64,000 nucleotides of DNA, taken from contig CAYXNR010000001.1 in assembly GCA_964466595.1 (NCBI GenBank), positions 1 through 64,000 on the forward strand. Reading direction: 5' to 3'. This DNA comes from JABDGC01 sp964466595 (GTDB lineage Bacteria; Pseudomonadota; Gammaproteobacteria; DSM-16500). The translations under genes and the position numbers were made by a program. The notes beneath the pieces were generated by a model. That model was given only the letters and a program-made list of their open reading frames with translations, searched no databases and was not told the origin of the DNA. Of the stretch, positions 52,340-61,870 are shown piece after piece (the stretch's first letter is position 1; every line of letters begins with the position of its first letter).

Positions 52340-53563
52340 TTATGGCACAGACACATATTTCATCATTAGTCCTTCGAAGACCTGAGAAAGTCGACTCAAA
52401 TCATGATGTTCCAAAACATAGGCCTTGCCACGTTTCGCCATCATCTGTAATTTATCTTTGCTGGTTTTCGCTAAGTCCTCAATAGCCCTTGCCAAAGCCT
52501 CTGGATCAGAGGGAGAAATGCTGATACCCGCCTGTGCTTGTTCAATTGGATTAAAGGGCGTGGATACAGCAAAAATAACCGGCCGTTCCATCGCCAAATA
52601 ATCAAATAATTTATTAGGACTAATCCCCCAGCGAAATACAGGGGAATCCTTTAGCAGCATTAAAAAAGCATCGGCTTGCTGCAAGATGCCATAAATTTGT
52701 TTTTTGGGTACCGAGTCGATAAATTCAAGCATCTGCAGGCCTTCGCGAGCCGCTTGTTCTTTTAAACGTGCTTTTTCAGGACCGTCACCAACTAAGCAAA
52801 TTCGAATTTTATTACTCAAGCCTTTATTTTGTAAAATGCTAGCCGCTGCCAAAACAGTATCTAGATCATTCGCCAGACCATGAGCACCGGCATGCATCAC
52901 CGTAAATTTCTCATTGTTTGGAAATCTGAAGGCTTCTTCAGGAATAGCAGAAACATCTACTGAATTTGGCAGCCAGGTAATATTTTCAGCCTTCACACCA
53001 TGCTGAATAAAATATTCTTTTGCAGAAGGTAATAAACTAATGAGTTGCTCTGCCCTTTTATAAAGCGAGCGCTCTAGCCATTTCATCATGATGATGAGAG
53101 GATGCTTATGAGTAAAGCGACCCAGCTCCACTAAACTATCCGGCCAGAGATCCCGAACCTCAAGAATAAAAGGCTTTTTCATTCTTTTCGCTAATAAAGC
53201 AGCACCAAAAGCAGCAAAGAGATGAGGACTGGAACCGAGAATAATATCAGGGGGAGTGAGGGATAAAAGTAGCTTATTTCTTAAAACAGCCCGCATAAAT
53301 ACTAGCATATTCCAAAAGCGCGCCAGGGTATTTCCCTTATAGGCGGGAACAGGTAGCCATAGAAAAGGCACCTCATAGCGGGTATCAAGCTCGGCCTTTT
53401 TCTTCGAAGTGCTCATAAAAGAATGAGAAAAATGATTAAAGTTGGCAGCAATAATGAGCACTTCATGGCCGCGCTCTTGAAGTTGCCGTGCAAAATTATA
53501 ATGCCTGGTGCCGCCGGCTGCAGTCGGTGGCAGAGCATAATGATTAATGATCCAAATACGCAT
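52340..53563 (-). CDS. Glycosyltransferase family 4 (WbuB-like)
   Basis: A 407-residue GT-B glycosyltransferase. The N-terminus WIINHYALPPTAAGGTRHYNFA and the internal FILEVRDLWPDSLVELG match the WbuB/WbnH-like group. The donor-binding C-terminal half has MHAGAHGLANDLDTVL and the E-x7-E type region FDYLAMERPVIF. It is the only clear NDP-sugar glycosyltransferase in the locus besides the PglC-type enzyme. AGGAGGGTAGT precedes ATG 53563. It follows the 2-epimerase gene by 9 bases. Confidence 0.88.
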   Translation of the reverse strand: MRIWIINHYALPPTAAGGTRHYNFARQLQERGHEVLIIAANFNHFSHSFMSTSKKKAELDTRYEVPFLWLPVPAYKGNTLARFWNMLVFMRAVLRNKLLLSLTPPDIILGSSPHLFAAFGAALLAKRMKKPFILEVRDLWPDSLVELGRFTHKHPLIIMMKWLERSLYKRAEQLISLLPSAKEYFIQHGVKAENITWLPNSVDVSAIPEEAFRFPNNEKFTVMHAGAHGLANDLDTVLAAASILQNKGLSNKIRICLVGDGPEKARLKEQAAREGLQMLEFIDSVPKKQIYGILQQADAFLMLLKDSPVFRWGISPNKLFDYLAMERPVIFAVSTPFNPIEQAQAGISISPSDPEALARAIEDLAKTSKDKLQMMAKRGKAYVLEHHDLSRLSQVFEGLMMKYVSVP

Positions 53564-53572
53564 ACTACCCTC

Positions 53573-54655
53573 CTAAGCAAAATATTGGGCTATTTGTTCT
53601 GCTGCCTCTCCCTGTCCATAAGGATAGTGCTCGCGCAAACCAACTGTCTCTAAGGCCTGCAGGACCTGATCATAAATAAGAGCAGCCTGCGTCGGTTCTA
53701 CAATACGATTCCATTGTAGCTCGACTGTTTCAAGCCATTCTGTTTCTCCTCTTAGGGTTACACAGGGCACCTGATAAAAAAAGGCTTCCTTTTGTACGCC
53801 GCCGGAATCGGTAATAATTAACTTTGCATGCTTTTCTAACATGATCATATCTAAGAAGCCGAGTGGCTCGAGAATAACTAAGTTAGCATTCGCTAATAAG
53901 TGAGGATGATACTGTGCGAGTGCCTTTTTAGTACGCGGATGCAATGGCATAAGCAGCTTTATATTTTTCGCTATTTTTTCAAGGGCGGAAAATATAATAA
54001 ACAGTCTGTGGGGATCATCTGTATTTTCAGCGCGATGAATCGTGGCTAAAATATATTGCTTTGGTTGAGACTGTAATTGATTCAGAATAGAACTGTTTCG
54101 AGCAGCCTTTTCTCCATAATAGAGCGCTGCATCATACATCACATCTCCCACTTCCATAATTTTAGCAGCAGAAAGGCCTTCACGCAGCAAATTGGCCGTA
54201 GCAGTCTTGGTTGGTGTAAAGAGTAGCTCTGAAAGATGATCAACAACGACTCGATTAATTTCTTCCGGCATCTTACGATTATAAGAACGGAGACCAGCCT
54301 CGACATGCGCTAGCGGAATATGTAATTTAGCAGCAGCCAAGCCTCCTGCTAGAGTCGAATTAGTATCGCCATAAATGAGCACCACATCCGGCTTTTCTTC
54401 AAGTAGTACTGCTTCGATTGCCGTTAACATCTCCGCAGTTTGCTGACCATGCTTCGTGCTATTGACTTGTAATTGATGCACGATGGGAGGCAGTTCCAAT
54501 TCTTCAAAAAAAACTGCAGACATATTGTTATCAAAATGCTGGCCAGTATGAACGAGTATTTCTCTTAACTGCGTTTTTTTTTGTAAAGCCCGTGAAACAA
54601 TAGCGGCTTTCACAAATTGCGGTCTTGCTCCAACAATAGTCATTATTTTTTTCAT
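53573..54655 (-). CDS. wbpI: UDP-HexNAc(A) 2-epimerase, non-hydrolysing (WecB/WbpI type)
   Basis: A 360-residue epimerase of the WecB/WbpI family, inverting C2 of a UDP-GlcNAc-type sugar. Present are VGARPQFVKAA, the HTGQHFD loop, YGDTNSTLAGGLAA, HVEAGLRSYNRKMPEEINR and the C-terminal ITDSGGVQKEAFFY. With WbpA/B/E/D-like enzymes in the same locus the likely substrate is UDP-GlcNAc3NAcA, giving UDP-ManNAc3NAcA; plain WecB activity is the alternative. ATG 54655 overlaps the asnB-like stop by four bases; a GTG 21 bases earlier is less likely. Confidence 0.86.
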   Translation of the reverse strand: MKKIMTIVGARPQFVKAAIVSRALQKKTQLREILVHTGQHFDNNMSAVFFEELELPPIVHQLQVNSTKHGQQTAEMLTAIEAVLLEEKPDVVLIYGDTNSTLAGGLAAAKLHIPLAHVEAGLRSYNRKMPEEINRVVVDHLSELLFTPTKTATANLLREGLSAAKIMEVGDVMYDAALYYGEKAARNSSILNQLQSQPKQYILATIHRAENTDDPHRLFIIFSALEKIAKNIKLLMPLHPRTKKALAQYHPHLLANANLVILEPLGFLDMIMLEKHAKLIITDSGGVQKEAFFYQVPCVTLRGETEWLETVELQWNRIVEPTQAALIYDQVLQALETVGLREHYPYGQGEAAEQIAQYFA

Positions 54656-56490
54656 GCTACCACCTTTTTTAGCCACAGTAAGCTGAGTGCTTCTGCTATA
54701 GCACTTTGACGTTTGAGTAAGTGCTGATCCGAAAAAAGCTCTGAGATAGGTTCCGCGCTTGTTAAAAATTCCCGAATACGCGAGTAGCCTTCTTGCAGCT
54801 CTTGTCTCAAAGACTCACCTAAACCGGCTTTTAAAAGTGAGCCTAAGGGAAGATCAAAGCCTCGTTTATAGCGAGCTAAGCGGATTTCAGAAGGTAGTTT
54901 ATTATTCATTATTTCACGCAGCGGCCATTTTCCATAGCCACGCCGCAATTTAAAAACAGCTGGCAAAGCAATCCCTAATTCAAGTAGCTGATGATCTAAG
55001 AAGGGTAGGCGACTTTCTACACTATTTCCCATAGCATTACGATCTTCATAACGCAGCAGGGTGGGGAGGCTGGTTTGGGTAACATCTTGTATTTGGCGGC
55101 TGCTCATTTTATCTCTACAAAAAACAGTCTGAGATAAAGCAACTTCTGGTAAATGCAAAATATGCTGAAGACCTTTTCCCTGCATAAAACGATGCCGATG
55201 TTTCCAATAGCTAGGCAAAGAACGCAGTTCAGCGCCCATAGCCGGAAGTAATTGCAGTAGATATTTGGCCGTCGCAGCATAACGCTTTTCCGCTACAAGC
55301 TGTCGAAACCAAAAGAGAAAAAACTTTCGATAGCCCATCAAAGCTTCATCACCACCTTGTCCGCCTAATAATACTTTTATTCCACGAGCCCTCACTTGTT
55401 TATAAAGCAAATACTGAGCCACAATACTTAAACTAGAAAAAGGCGCATCTTGTACAGCGAGTGTTTCATCAATACCAGCAATCAACTCTGCTGTCTTCGG
55501 CCACACATAATGAATTGGAATTTTTAAAAAACGCGCACAGGCAGCCACCTGTGGTCCTTCGGTTTTTTTATTTTCGGGATGCGCAAAGGAAAAACCCAGC
55601 GTATGAGGATGTTGCTTACTGACTAAGGCCGCCACCGAGGAGGAATCCAAACCGCCACTTAAGGAAATAGCCAAGGGCACATCGGAACGGAGACGTAAAT
55701 GCACGGCTTGTTCAAAACGCTCGGTCAGCTCCTCTAGCAAAAGGGGAAAATTGTGTAAAGAGAGCTGCTGTGCTTTATTTTCTACAGCTTCTTCTAAATG
55801 ATAATAGGAATGGAGGGATTCAGAAAGATAGCCGTCAACATTCAAGGAGACGCGTAAATAAGAACTAGCTGGTAAAGCTAAAAGACCTTGATAAGCAGTC
55901 ATCTCGCTCTCATCCTCGTAGACCAGAAATTTAAGGCCTTTTGCGAGATAGTGCAGGTTGGGTTGCAAAGCTAATTTTTTTGCTAAGACTGTAGTAGAAG
56001 AAGCAAAGTACAAGCTATTTTTCGTTTTAATATAAAAAAGGGGTCTGACCCCAAAGCGATCGCGCGCTAACCACAGCTCACCTGTCTTCTGATCAAAAAG
56101 AGCAAAGGCAAAAGGGCCTTGTAAGCGTGTTAAAGCCTTCATTCCCCAGGCAGCAAAGGAAGTTAAAATCACTTCGGTATCGCTCTCTGTTTTAAAAAGA
56201 AATCCTAAATCCTTTAATTCTTTGCGCAGTTCAAGATAATTATATATTTCACCATTATAGGTGATGCAATAACGACCACTGCTATCCCAGAGTGGTTGAT
56301 TAGCCTGACTAGAAAGATCAATAATACTAAGACGGTTGTGCCCCAACAGAACTTGTGCCTGTCCTCCCTGGATCGACAGCATTTGTTTACAATCAGGTCC
56401 GCGCTTCTCTTGACTATCGAGGATAGCCTGAAGCAATTGTTGATCTTTTTCCTGAACTTGCTTAGTCAATATTCCACTAATCCCACACAT
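54652..56490 (-). CDS. asnB: Glutamine-dependent asparagine-synthetase-type amidotransferase
   Basis: A 612-residue two-domain protein: N-terminal class-II glutaminase with the Cys2 nucleophile (MCGISGI), then the ATP-pyrophosphatase domain with SGGLDSSSVAALVSK. The C-terminal region SRLPFLDHQLLELGIALP and KWPLREIM is typical of AsnB relatives. In O-antigen loci such enzymes often turn uronic acids into uronamides, which fits a uronic-acid-making locus better than asparagine synthesis. GGAAGGATTC precedes ATG 56490. Confidence 0.88.
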   Translation of the reverse strand: MCGISGILTKQVQEKDQQLLQAILDSQEKRGPDCKQMLSIQGGQAQVLLGHNRLSIIDLSSQANQPLWDSSGRYCITYNGEIYNYLELRKELKDLGFLFKTESDTEVILTSFAAWGMKALTRLQGPFAFALFDQKTGELWLARDRFGVRPLFYIKTKNSLYFASSTTVLAKKLALQPNLHYLAKGLKFLVYEDESEMTAYQGLLALPASSYLRVSLNVDGYLSESLHSYYHLEEAVENKAQQLSLHNFPLLLEELTERFEQAVHLRLRSDVPLAISLSGGLDSSSVAALVSKQHPHTLGFSFAHPENKKTEGPQVAACARFLKIPIHYVWPKTAELIAGIDETLAVQDAPFSSLSIVAQYLLYKQVRARGIKVLLGGQGGDEALMGYRKFFLFWFRQLVAEKRYAATAKYLLQLLPAMGAELRSLPSYWKHRHRFMQGKGLQHILHLPEVALSQTVFCRDKMSSRQIQDVTQTSLPTLLRYEDRNAMGNSVESRLPFLDHQLLELGIALPAVFKLRRGYGKWPLREIMNNKLPSEIRLARYKRGFDLPLGSLLKAGLGESLRQELQEGYSRIREFLTSAEPISELFSDQHLLKRQSAIAEALSLLWLKKVVA

Positions 56491-56504
56491 GAATCCTTCC
56501 TTTT

Positions 56505-57770
56505 CTAAGAGGTTTCTTCCTGAGGCTCATTTGCTTGTAAGGCCAAACCCATAATTAAAAAGAGCATGATATTAAAAGTCAAACTTTTATGAACAGCAAA
56601 GAGCTGCCCATAAAAAAATAGACTCGCCAAAAGAGCTGCATAAGCTAAATAATTAGTATTTTGTGTTTCTGAAGCTCGCGTGAGCAGGGTTTTAAAAGTA
56701 GTAAAATAAAGCCAGCAACAAGCAAACAAACCAAAAAAGCCGCCATAAACCAGACTATAGAGAGCGAGATTATGGATATAGGTTCGCTCTTCCCCTGATA
56801 AAACAGTAAAGCTATTGCCGGCGCCTATGCCAAATAAAATATTGACTATATCAGAATTTGCCCAGTTGCTTAAAGCCGGCAGCCATTCATCATAGATTCT
56901 GCCATCACTATAATCTGCACTGCCGGCAGCAGAGGTAAAACGAGCGAATAAGCCCGATTCTATAAGCTGAATTTGCGGGATCATTGACAGTAGAGCAAGG
57001 AGGACTAGAAATAGAGGTAAATATAAGCTAAGCTTTTTCACCACAGTTAGCACAGAAAAATGACCTGCCTGCCTTTGCCCATGAATATATAACAGAGCAA
57101 AGACCAGCCAGCCAAAAAGAATCGATAAAAAAATCGCTCGCGTTAAGGTTAACATGCCTGCAAATAAACCCAGCATCATTAAAGCAAGAGCAAGTAGTTT
57201 CAGGAGCCAATTTTTTTTAGCGCTAGTTTGTGCTTGGAATAATAAAATAAGCGGTAAAATCGGCACAGCTAATAAAAATGGTACCGTGGTTCGTTGATCA
57301 AGAATAGTGATTCGCTTCACTAAGACTGCGGTCGTATTGTGAATAGCAGTTGCCTGTCCTCCATATAAATAACTGAGATAGCCAATTTGAATGAGCCCTA
57401 CACTAATTAGAATAAAACTAAGCGTCTTCGGTCGCATCACTTTTTTCGGTAAAAAGCCGAGCAGCAAGAGAGGAAAAAAATTAAGATAAGGCCCAATGGA
57501 GCGGGCAACATTTAAAATGGGTAGGCCTTGTAAAATACCGATGAGCGCAGAGATCAGTAAATAACTGAGATAAAGAATAATAGCCAGAATTAAATTCGCT
57601 TCTAGACGATAGAGTTGATAGGTTTTAGCCAAGACCATACTCAAAAAAGCGAGTAGGCAAGGAAGGAAGATTAAAACCAGATCCAGTAATTCAAGACTAA
57701 GCGGTGCGGGATTCGCCAGAAAAGAGCTCAGAACCAGTAAAAATAAAACAACAAAAATAATAATATGCAC
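56505..57770 (-). CDS. O-antigen polymerase/ligase-like membrane protein (Wzy candidate)
   Basis: A 421-residue protein with about eleven membrane helices and a larger periplasmic loop near residues 280-335 that contains the SDIVNILFGIGAGNSF segment typical of the Wzy/WaaL (O-antigen ligase-like) fold. It is the only polymerase candidate in the locus, so Wzy is preferred, but a WaaL-type role cannot be excluded. The start is GTG 57770 with GAGGT upstream. It lies 9 bases after the C5-epimerase-like gene. Confidence 0.78.
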   Translation of the reverse strand: MHIIIFVVLFLLVLSSFLANPAPLSLELLDLVLIFLPCLLAFLSMVLAKTYQLYRLEANLILAIILYLSYLLISALIGILQGLPILNVARSIGPYLNFFPLLLLGFLPKKVMRPKTLSFILISVGLIQIGYLSYLYGGQATAIHNTTAVLVKRITILDQRTTVPFLLAVPILPLILLFQAQTSAKKNWLLKLLALALMMLGLFAGMLTLTRAIFLSILFGWLVFALLYIHGQRQAGHFSVLTVVKKLSLYLPLFLVLLALLSMIPQIQLIESGLFARFTSAAGSADYSDGRIYDEWLPALSNWANSDIVNILFGIGAGNSFTVLSGEERTYIHNLALYSLVYGGFFGLFACCWLYFTTFKTLLTRASETQNTNYLAYAALLASLFFYGQLFAVHKSLTFNIMLFLIMGLALQANEPQEETS

Positions 57771-57779
57771 CAGCTAACC

Positions 57780-58769
57780 TCATTTATATACAATTTTCCT
57801 CACTAATTTTAAACGAAAAGCTCGCCACCTGAGCCACAAACGCTGATATTGAGAAAGCCGCTTCTCATGTTCTCTACTCAATTTACTTGAATCTGATAAA
57901 AGGCTCAGTACTTTTAAATAATGTATTTCTAAGAGATGATAACGGGGGCTATTCACATTAGGTAAACCCTTATAATAATCGAGATCATAGAGAGACCACC
58001 ATCCCGTCGAATAATAGGGCAGCATTTTTTCTAAAGAATTGAGTCCTTGCTGCCATAAGTCTTTTAACCATGATTCTTTCAGCCAATACTGGAGTTCCCA
58101 AATACTCATTAAGGCAGCCATAAAGCCATTGAGGACCCCACTTGGGGTTTGAGGATATTCCTCATAATAGGGACAGGCTTCCGGGGTAAAAATATGGGAA
58201 AAACCACCTGCTGAGGTCGGTTGCAGAAAGAGCATGAGGGCTTTTGTAGCGAGCTCGTAATACTGCTCATTTTTGCTTAAGATGCCTGCACGCAGCATGA
58301 CCGAGGCTCCACGAGCCTGGGCAAGTGCAGAGGCCCAAGGAGCCTTTGATCCAAACCAATCAAAGTCGTAGGTCCACAGTCCTGTTTTGGTTTGCCGCTT
58401 TGCAAAAAAATCAGCGTATTGAAAAAATTGCCTGAGAGCAGCAGCCTCTTGTGTATGTAAATAATGATCGTGCAAACCCAAGGCATACTGGAAGGCGGCT
58501 TCCGGATTAATTTGCTGACCGATCGGTTCTGCATAGGGTAGAACAATAATCCCAGACTTATTTTTTAGGGAATAGCTTAATTTTTGACGATAATCAATTA
58601 AATAAAAAGGAGAGACCCTCATCTGTCTTTGATAAGCAGATAAATCTGCTTTTGTTTGAAGATAAGGTGGTTCTGGCAAATACCAAAATAAAGCCGTGGA
58701 AGGGCGATTTTGTAGACGGGCAAAAAGATAATTATCTGCTAATTGATATAGTTTTCTGAAGTAATCCAT
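57780..58769 (-). CDS. D-glucuronyl C5-epimerase-like protein
   Basis: A 329-residue cytoplasmic-looking protein whose C-terminal two thirds resemble the heparosan glucuronyl C5-epimerase catalytic domain (C5-epim_C). Landmarks are TGLWTYDF near 129-136, PWASALAQARGASVMLRAG near 144-162, EEYPQTPSGVLNGFMAAL at 203-220, and WWSLYDL...SPRYHLLEIHYLKVL near 260-290. The animal enzyme interconverts D-glucuronic and L-iduronic acid in a polymer. There is no signal peptide, so it would act inside the cell, perhaps on a lipid-linked repeat unit. GAGGTAAGGG precedes ATG 58769. Confidence 0.75.
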   Translation of the reverse strand: MDYFRKLYQLADNYLFARLQNRPSTALFWYLPEPPYLQTKADLSAYQRQMRVSPFYLIDYRQKLSYSLKNKSGIIVLPYAEPIGQQINPEAAFQYALGLHDHYLHTQEAAALRQFFQYADFFAKRQTKTGLWTYDFDWFGSKAPWASALAQARGASVMLRAGILSKNEQYYELATKALMLFLQPTSAGGFSHIFTPEACPYYEEYPQTPSGVLNGFMAALMSIWELQYWLKESWLKDLWQQGLNSLEKMLPYYSTGWWSLYDLDYYKGLPNVNSPRYHLLEIHYLKVLSLLSDSSKLSREHEKRLSQYQRLWLRWRAFRLKLVRKIVYK

Positions 58770-58779
58770 TCCCTTACCT

Positions 58780-59991
58780 CTAGACCGATGCCAATACCTT
58801 TGTTAAAAAGGGCTTACGTAAAATTAATAATTGTGAAAAGGGCTTAGCCACATAGCCTAGCCAGATCAGCGCTAAAATAGGATATTTTAGTATGATAGTT
58901 AGTATAAAAGCTAAAAAAGCAAAAAATAATTCTGAGAGAGTGAAACGCCATACTAAACTAGACTGCGTGTCCGCATGATTCATTTTAAAATAAATAATCC
59001 GTACCACAGTTGATAGATAAAAGCCCAGCGCTAAAATCACTACCAATTGAAACATGGTGGATCCGAAACCGTTGCGCCTAGCCAGCCCCAAGCCTAAAGC
59101 AACTAGAACGAGAAAAAAGGAAAAAGAAAGCGAATTTACTATTTTAAAAAGATAATCTTTTGTTTGCCCTTCTTTTTTCCACAGGCCTAATTTAGCTGCA
59201 ATGTAGGAATCAATTAAAATAAATCGTAGTGCGGAATAAATACGAATAGCTAGTGCATAAGCAGAAAGATAGCCTGCTCCAAAATTAAAGAAAGTTGTTC
59301 GGGCCAATACTTGAAATAATTGTTCTCCCATCAAGGTGCTGAAATGTCTAGCACAAGTAAAAACAGCCGAATAAAGTGAAATGCTTTTACTTGGTCTAGT
59401 TTCATCGCTTGATTTTGGTAAAAGTAGCAGCAGGATACACTGAACAACAGGAATGAAGGCGGTTAAACTCACTACTGCCTTCACTACCTCAGTAGGCGCT
59501 GTCCAATAACAAATAACAATACCCGGAATTAAAATAAAATTCGGTAAAATATTAATGAGCTGTGCAGCTAAGAAAAGATTGGCTCTTTGCTTATAAGTGA
59601 TGAGGAGGGTAGCCATTAAATTGAGATAGCTTCCCATAATAGTTAGCAGCAAGAGCGGCAGGCTGATTCCTGCTGTCGAAAAAAAAATAATTAAGCCGAT
59701 GATTACTGAAAAGGGCAGCGCTACAATCGAAACAGCCATGGCTAGGTAAGCTAGCGGTAAAATAGAAAAAAGATTAAGGCAGGATAGGCGAATAGCATCA
59801 ATCGCAAGACCGACTGTATAAAATAGAGATAAGTAAATTTGTAAGAGATCATTTTTGGAGCTAAACCCGAGCAAATAGACCAGGAGAAATTCTCTGAAGA
59901 TGCCAAAAAATAAGCTGAGGGAAGACAAAATAACCGCAAGAGGATAGTGATTGGCCCGAGGCTTAATTGTGGAATGAACCTCAGAATTCAT
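58780..59991 (-). CDS. Polysaccharide flippase-like membrane protein (Wzx/MurJ fold candidate)
   Basis: A protein of about 403 residues with some twelve membrane helices and Arg/Lys-containing short loops; the first helices (FFGIFREFLLVYLLG) and the loop ending FNFGAGYLSAYALAIRIYSAL look like MOP-family lipid-linked-oligosaccharide flippases. Conservation in this family is poor, so the call leans on topology and place in the locus. ATG 59991 overlaps the aminotransferase stop by four bases; the reading from 60012 is less likely. Confidence 0.72.
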   Translation of the reverse strand: MNSEVHSTIKPRANHYPLAVILSSLSLFFGIFREFLLVYLLGFSSKNDLLQIYLSLFYTVGLAIDAIRLSCLNLFSILPLAYLAMAVSIVALPFSVIIGLIIFFSTAGISLPLLLLTIMGSYLNLMATLLITYKQRANLFLAAQLINILPNFILIPGIVICYWTAPTEVVKAVVSLTAFIPVVQCILLLLLPKSSDETRPSKSISLYSAVFTCARHFSTLMGEQLFQVLARTTFFNFGAGYLSAYALAIRIYSALRFILIDSYIAAKLGLWKKEGQTKDYLFKIVNSLSFSFFLVLVALGLGLARRNGFGSTMFQLVVILALGFYLSTVVRIIYFKMNHADTQSSLVWRFTLSELFFAFLAFILTIILKYPILALIWLGYVAKPFSQLLILRKPFLTKVLASV

Positions 59992-61103
59992 CCTACTGCC
60001 CTTGCTTGGCAAAACTCAAGAGCCCTGAATAAATTATCACAAATGAAATCTTGCTCTTCCTCGCTTAAATAGGGATGCATCGGTAAACTCAAGACAGCCT
60101 GGGAAGCCTGTTCCGCCTGAGTAAAATAAAGAGGATGAGGATGCTTCTCAGCAAAAACAGGCTGCAAATGTAAGGGCAGGGGATAATGAATCATCGTCGG
60201 AATTTGTCGTTCTTGGAGATAGGCTTGAATAGCGCTTCGTTCGGGAACTTCTATTGTATATTGCGCATAGACACAGGTATGCTCCGGTAAAACCCTCATC
60301 GTTTTAAACTGATTTTTTAATAAGCGATTATAACGCTCGCCAAGCTGTTTTCTTTGCTCAAGCTCTTTATCAAAGACCGCTAATTTGGCAAGTAAGATTG
60401 CGGCTTGTAAAGTGTCGAGTCGGCTATTCATGCCGAGTAGAGAATGATAATAACGTTTACTTTGGCCATGCACACGTAACTGCTTCATTTTTAAAGCCAA
60501 TTCATCCTCATTAGTAAAACAAGCGCCGCCATCGCCATAGCAACCGAGCGGTTTGGTTGGAAAAAAACTCGTACAGCCAATAGTTGAGAGCCCAGCGGAT
60601 TTTTTGCCGCGATAGCTGGCACCAAAACTTTGGGCAGCATCCTCAATCACAGGCAGCTGATAGTGTTCCGCAATTTGCGAGAGGGCTTCCATGTCAGCAA
60701 CCTGTCCATAGAGACTGACTGGCATCAGCGCTTTTGTTTTAGCGGTAATTGCTTTTTCAATTTGACGCGTATCGATATTATAAGTATCGCGATCAATATC
60801 GACAAAGACGGGCTTCGCACCCAGAAGCGAAATCATTTCTCCGCTGGCAATAAAGGTAAAAGCTGAGGTAATGACCTCATCGCCGGGTTGAATGCCGAGT
60901 GCCATGAGCGCAATCATGAGCGCATCGCTACCATTTGCAACCGTGACACAATGTTTTACTCCAACATAGTCAGCCAGTTTTTTTTCTAATTCTATAACCT
61001 CTGGCCCGAGAATAAATTGTCCATGCTCGAGTACCTGATGAATATTAGCATCGATTGCTGTTTTTAAGTGTTTATACTGTTCCTGTAGATTGATAAATTG
61101 CAT
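59988..61103 (-). CDS. wbpE: UDP-3-keto-GlcNAcA aminotransferase (WbpE-like, DegT family)
   Basis: A 371-residue PLP aminotransferase. The family signatures include NGSDALMIALMALGIQPGDEVI, VIEDAAQSFGA and the PLP-lysine segment FFPTKPLGCYGDGGA. MQFINLQEQYKHLKTAID and HGQFILGPEVIELE at the start are typical of the WbpE/WlbC group, which aminates the 3-keto sugar made by WbpB. AAGGATAAGGGC precedes ATG 61103. It lies 31 bases after the wbpD-like gene. Confidence 0.9.
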   Translation of the reverse strand: MQFINLQEQYKHLKTAIDANIHQVLEHGQFILGPEVIELEKKLADYVGVKHCVTVANGSDALMIALMALGIQPGDEVITSAFTFIASGEMISLLGAKPVFVDIDRDTYNIDTRQIEKAITAKTKALMPVSLYGQVADMEALSQIAEHYQLPVIEDAAQSFGASYRGKKSAGLSTIGCTSFFPTKPLGCYGDGGACFTNEDELALKMKQLRVHGQSKRYYHSLLGMNSRLDTLQAAILLAKLAVFDKELEQRKQLGERYNRLLKNQFKTMRVLPEHTCVYAQYTIEVPERSAIQAYLQERQIPTMIHYPLPLHLQPVFAEKHPHPLYFTQAEQASQAVLSLPMHPYLSEEEQDFICDNLFRALEFCQARAVG

Positions 61104-61134
61104 GCCCTTATCCTTTAATTGCTATTCCTTTCTT

Positions 61135-61755
61135 TTATTTGTCATTCTCCGCAAAACAATAGCCCTCTTCCAAAAAATAGGAAAGCTCAGTATGCGGGCA
61201 AGTTGTCTTTGCATTTCCCTTCAGAGGCAGATCGAGCTTTTCGCCATATTGACTCATCCAGCCAATTTGTCGCGCCGGCACCCCTACCATGAGTGCATAA
61301 GCAGGCACATTTTTATTAACCACTGCACCAGCGCCAATAAAAGCATAGGGACCAATGGTAACCCCACAAACAATCGTGCAATTTGCGCCTAGGGTAGCTC
61401 CTTTTTTAACGAGGGTAGGGCGATATTCATGTTTGCGGCTAATCACTGAACGCGGATTATAAACATTAGTGAAAACCATACTGGGACCGCAAAAAACCTC
61501 ATCTTCTAGCGTGACCTCGTCGTAAATAGAAACATTATTTTGAATTTTGACCTTATTCCCGATAATGACCTTATTTCCGACATAGACATTTTGTCCAAGA
61601 CTGCAGTCTTCTCCAATCACAGCGCCGCTACAAACATGGGCAAAATGCCACACGGCTGTATTTTTACCGAGGCTTGCCCCCTCATCAACCAGGGCAGAAG
61701 GATGAATTTTAAGTTCAGGCGCTATTATTCCTTGTGGGTAGCTTCGACTACTCAT
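61135..61755 (-). CDS. wbpD: UDP-GlcNAc3NA N-acetyltransferase (WbpD-like)
   Basis: A 206-residue left-handed beta-helix acetyltransferase built from hexapeptide repeats (IGEDCSLGQNVYVGNKVIIG and so on). The VFTNVYNPRS loop and the SVISRKHEYRPTLVKKGATLGANCTI block are typical of WbpD/WlbB, which acetylate the 3-amino group. GGAGAA lies 7 bases before ATG 61755; the earlier ATG 61776 is less likely. It is the first gene of the long minus-strand run down to 52340. Confidence 0.9.
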   Translation of the reverse strand: MSSRSYPQGIIAPELKIHPSALVDEGASLGKNTAVWHFAHVCSGAVIGEDCSLGQNVYVGNKVIIGNKVKIQNNVSIYDEVTLEDEVFCGPSMVFTNVYNPRSVISRKHEYRPTLVKKGATLGANCTIVCGVTIGPYAFIGAGAVVNKNVPAYALMVGVPARQIGWMSQYGEKLDLPLKGNAKTTCPHTELSYFLEEGYCFAENDK

Positions 61756-61870
61756 GCATTTCTCCTTGATCTTCATTCTTTTTAGTGGGTACTATTGTAC
61801 TGGATACAGAAGCAGCTGTAAAAATATTCCGCTGTTGTCTTGCGAGTAAAGCAAGCGACTAAAGAACTTT

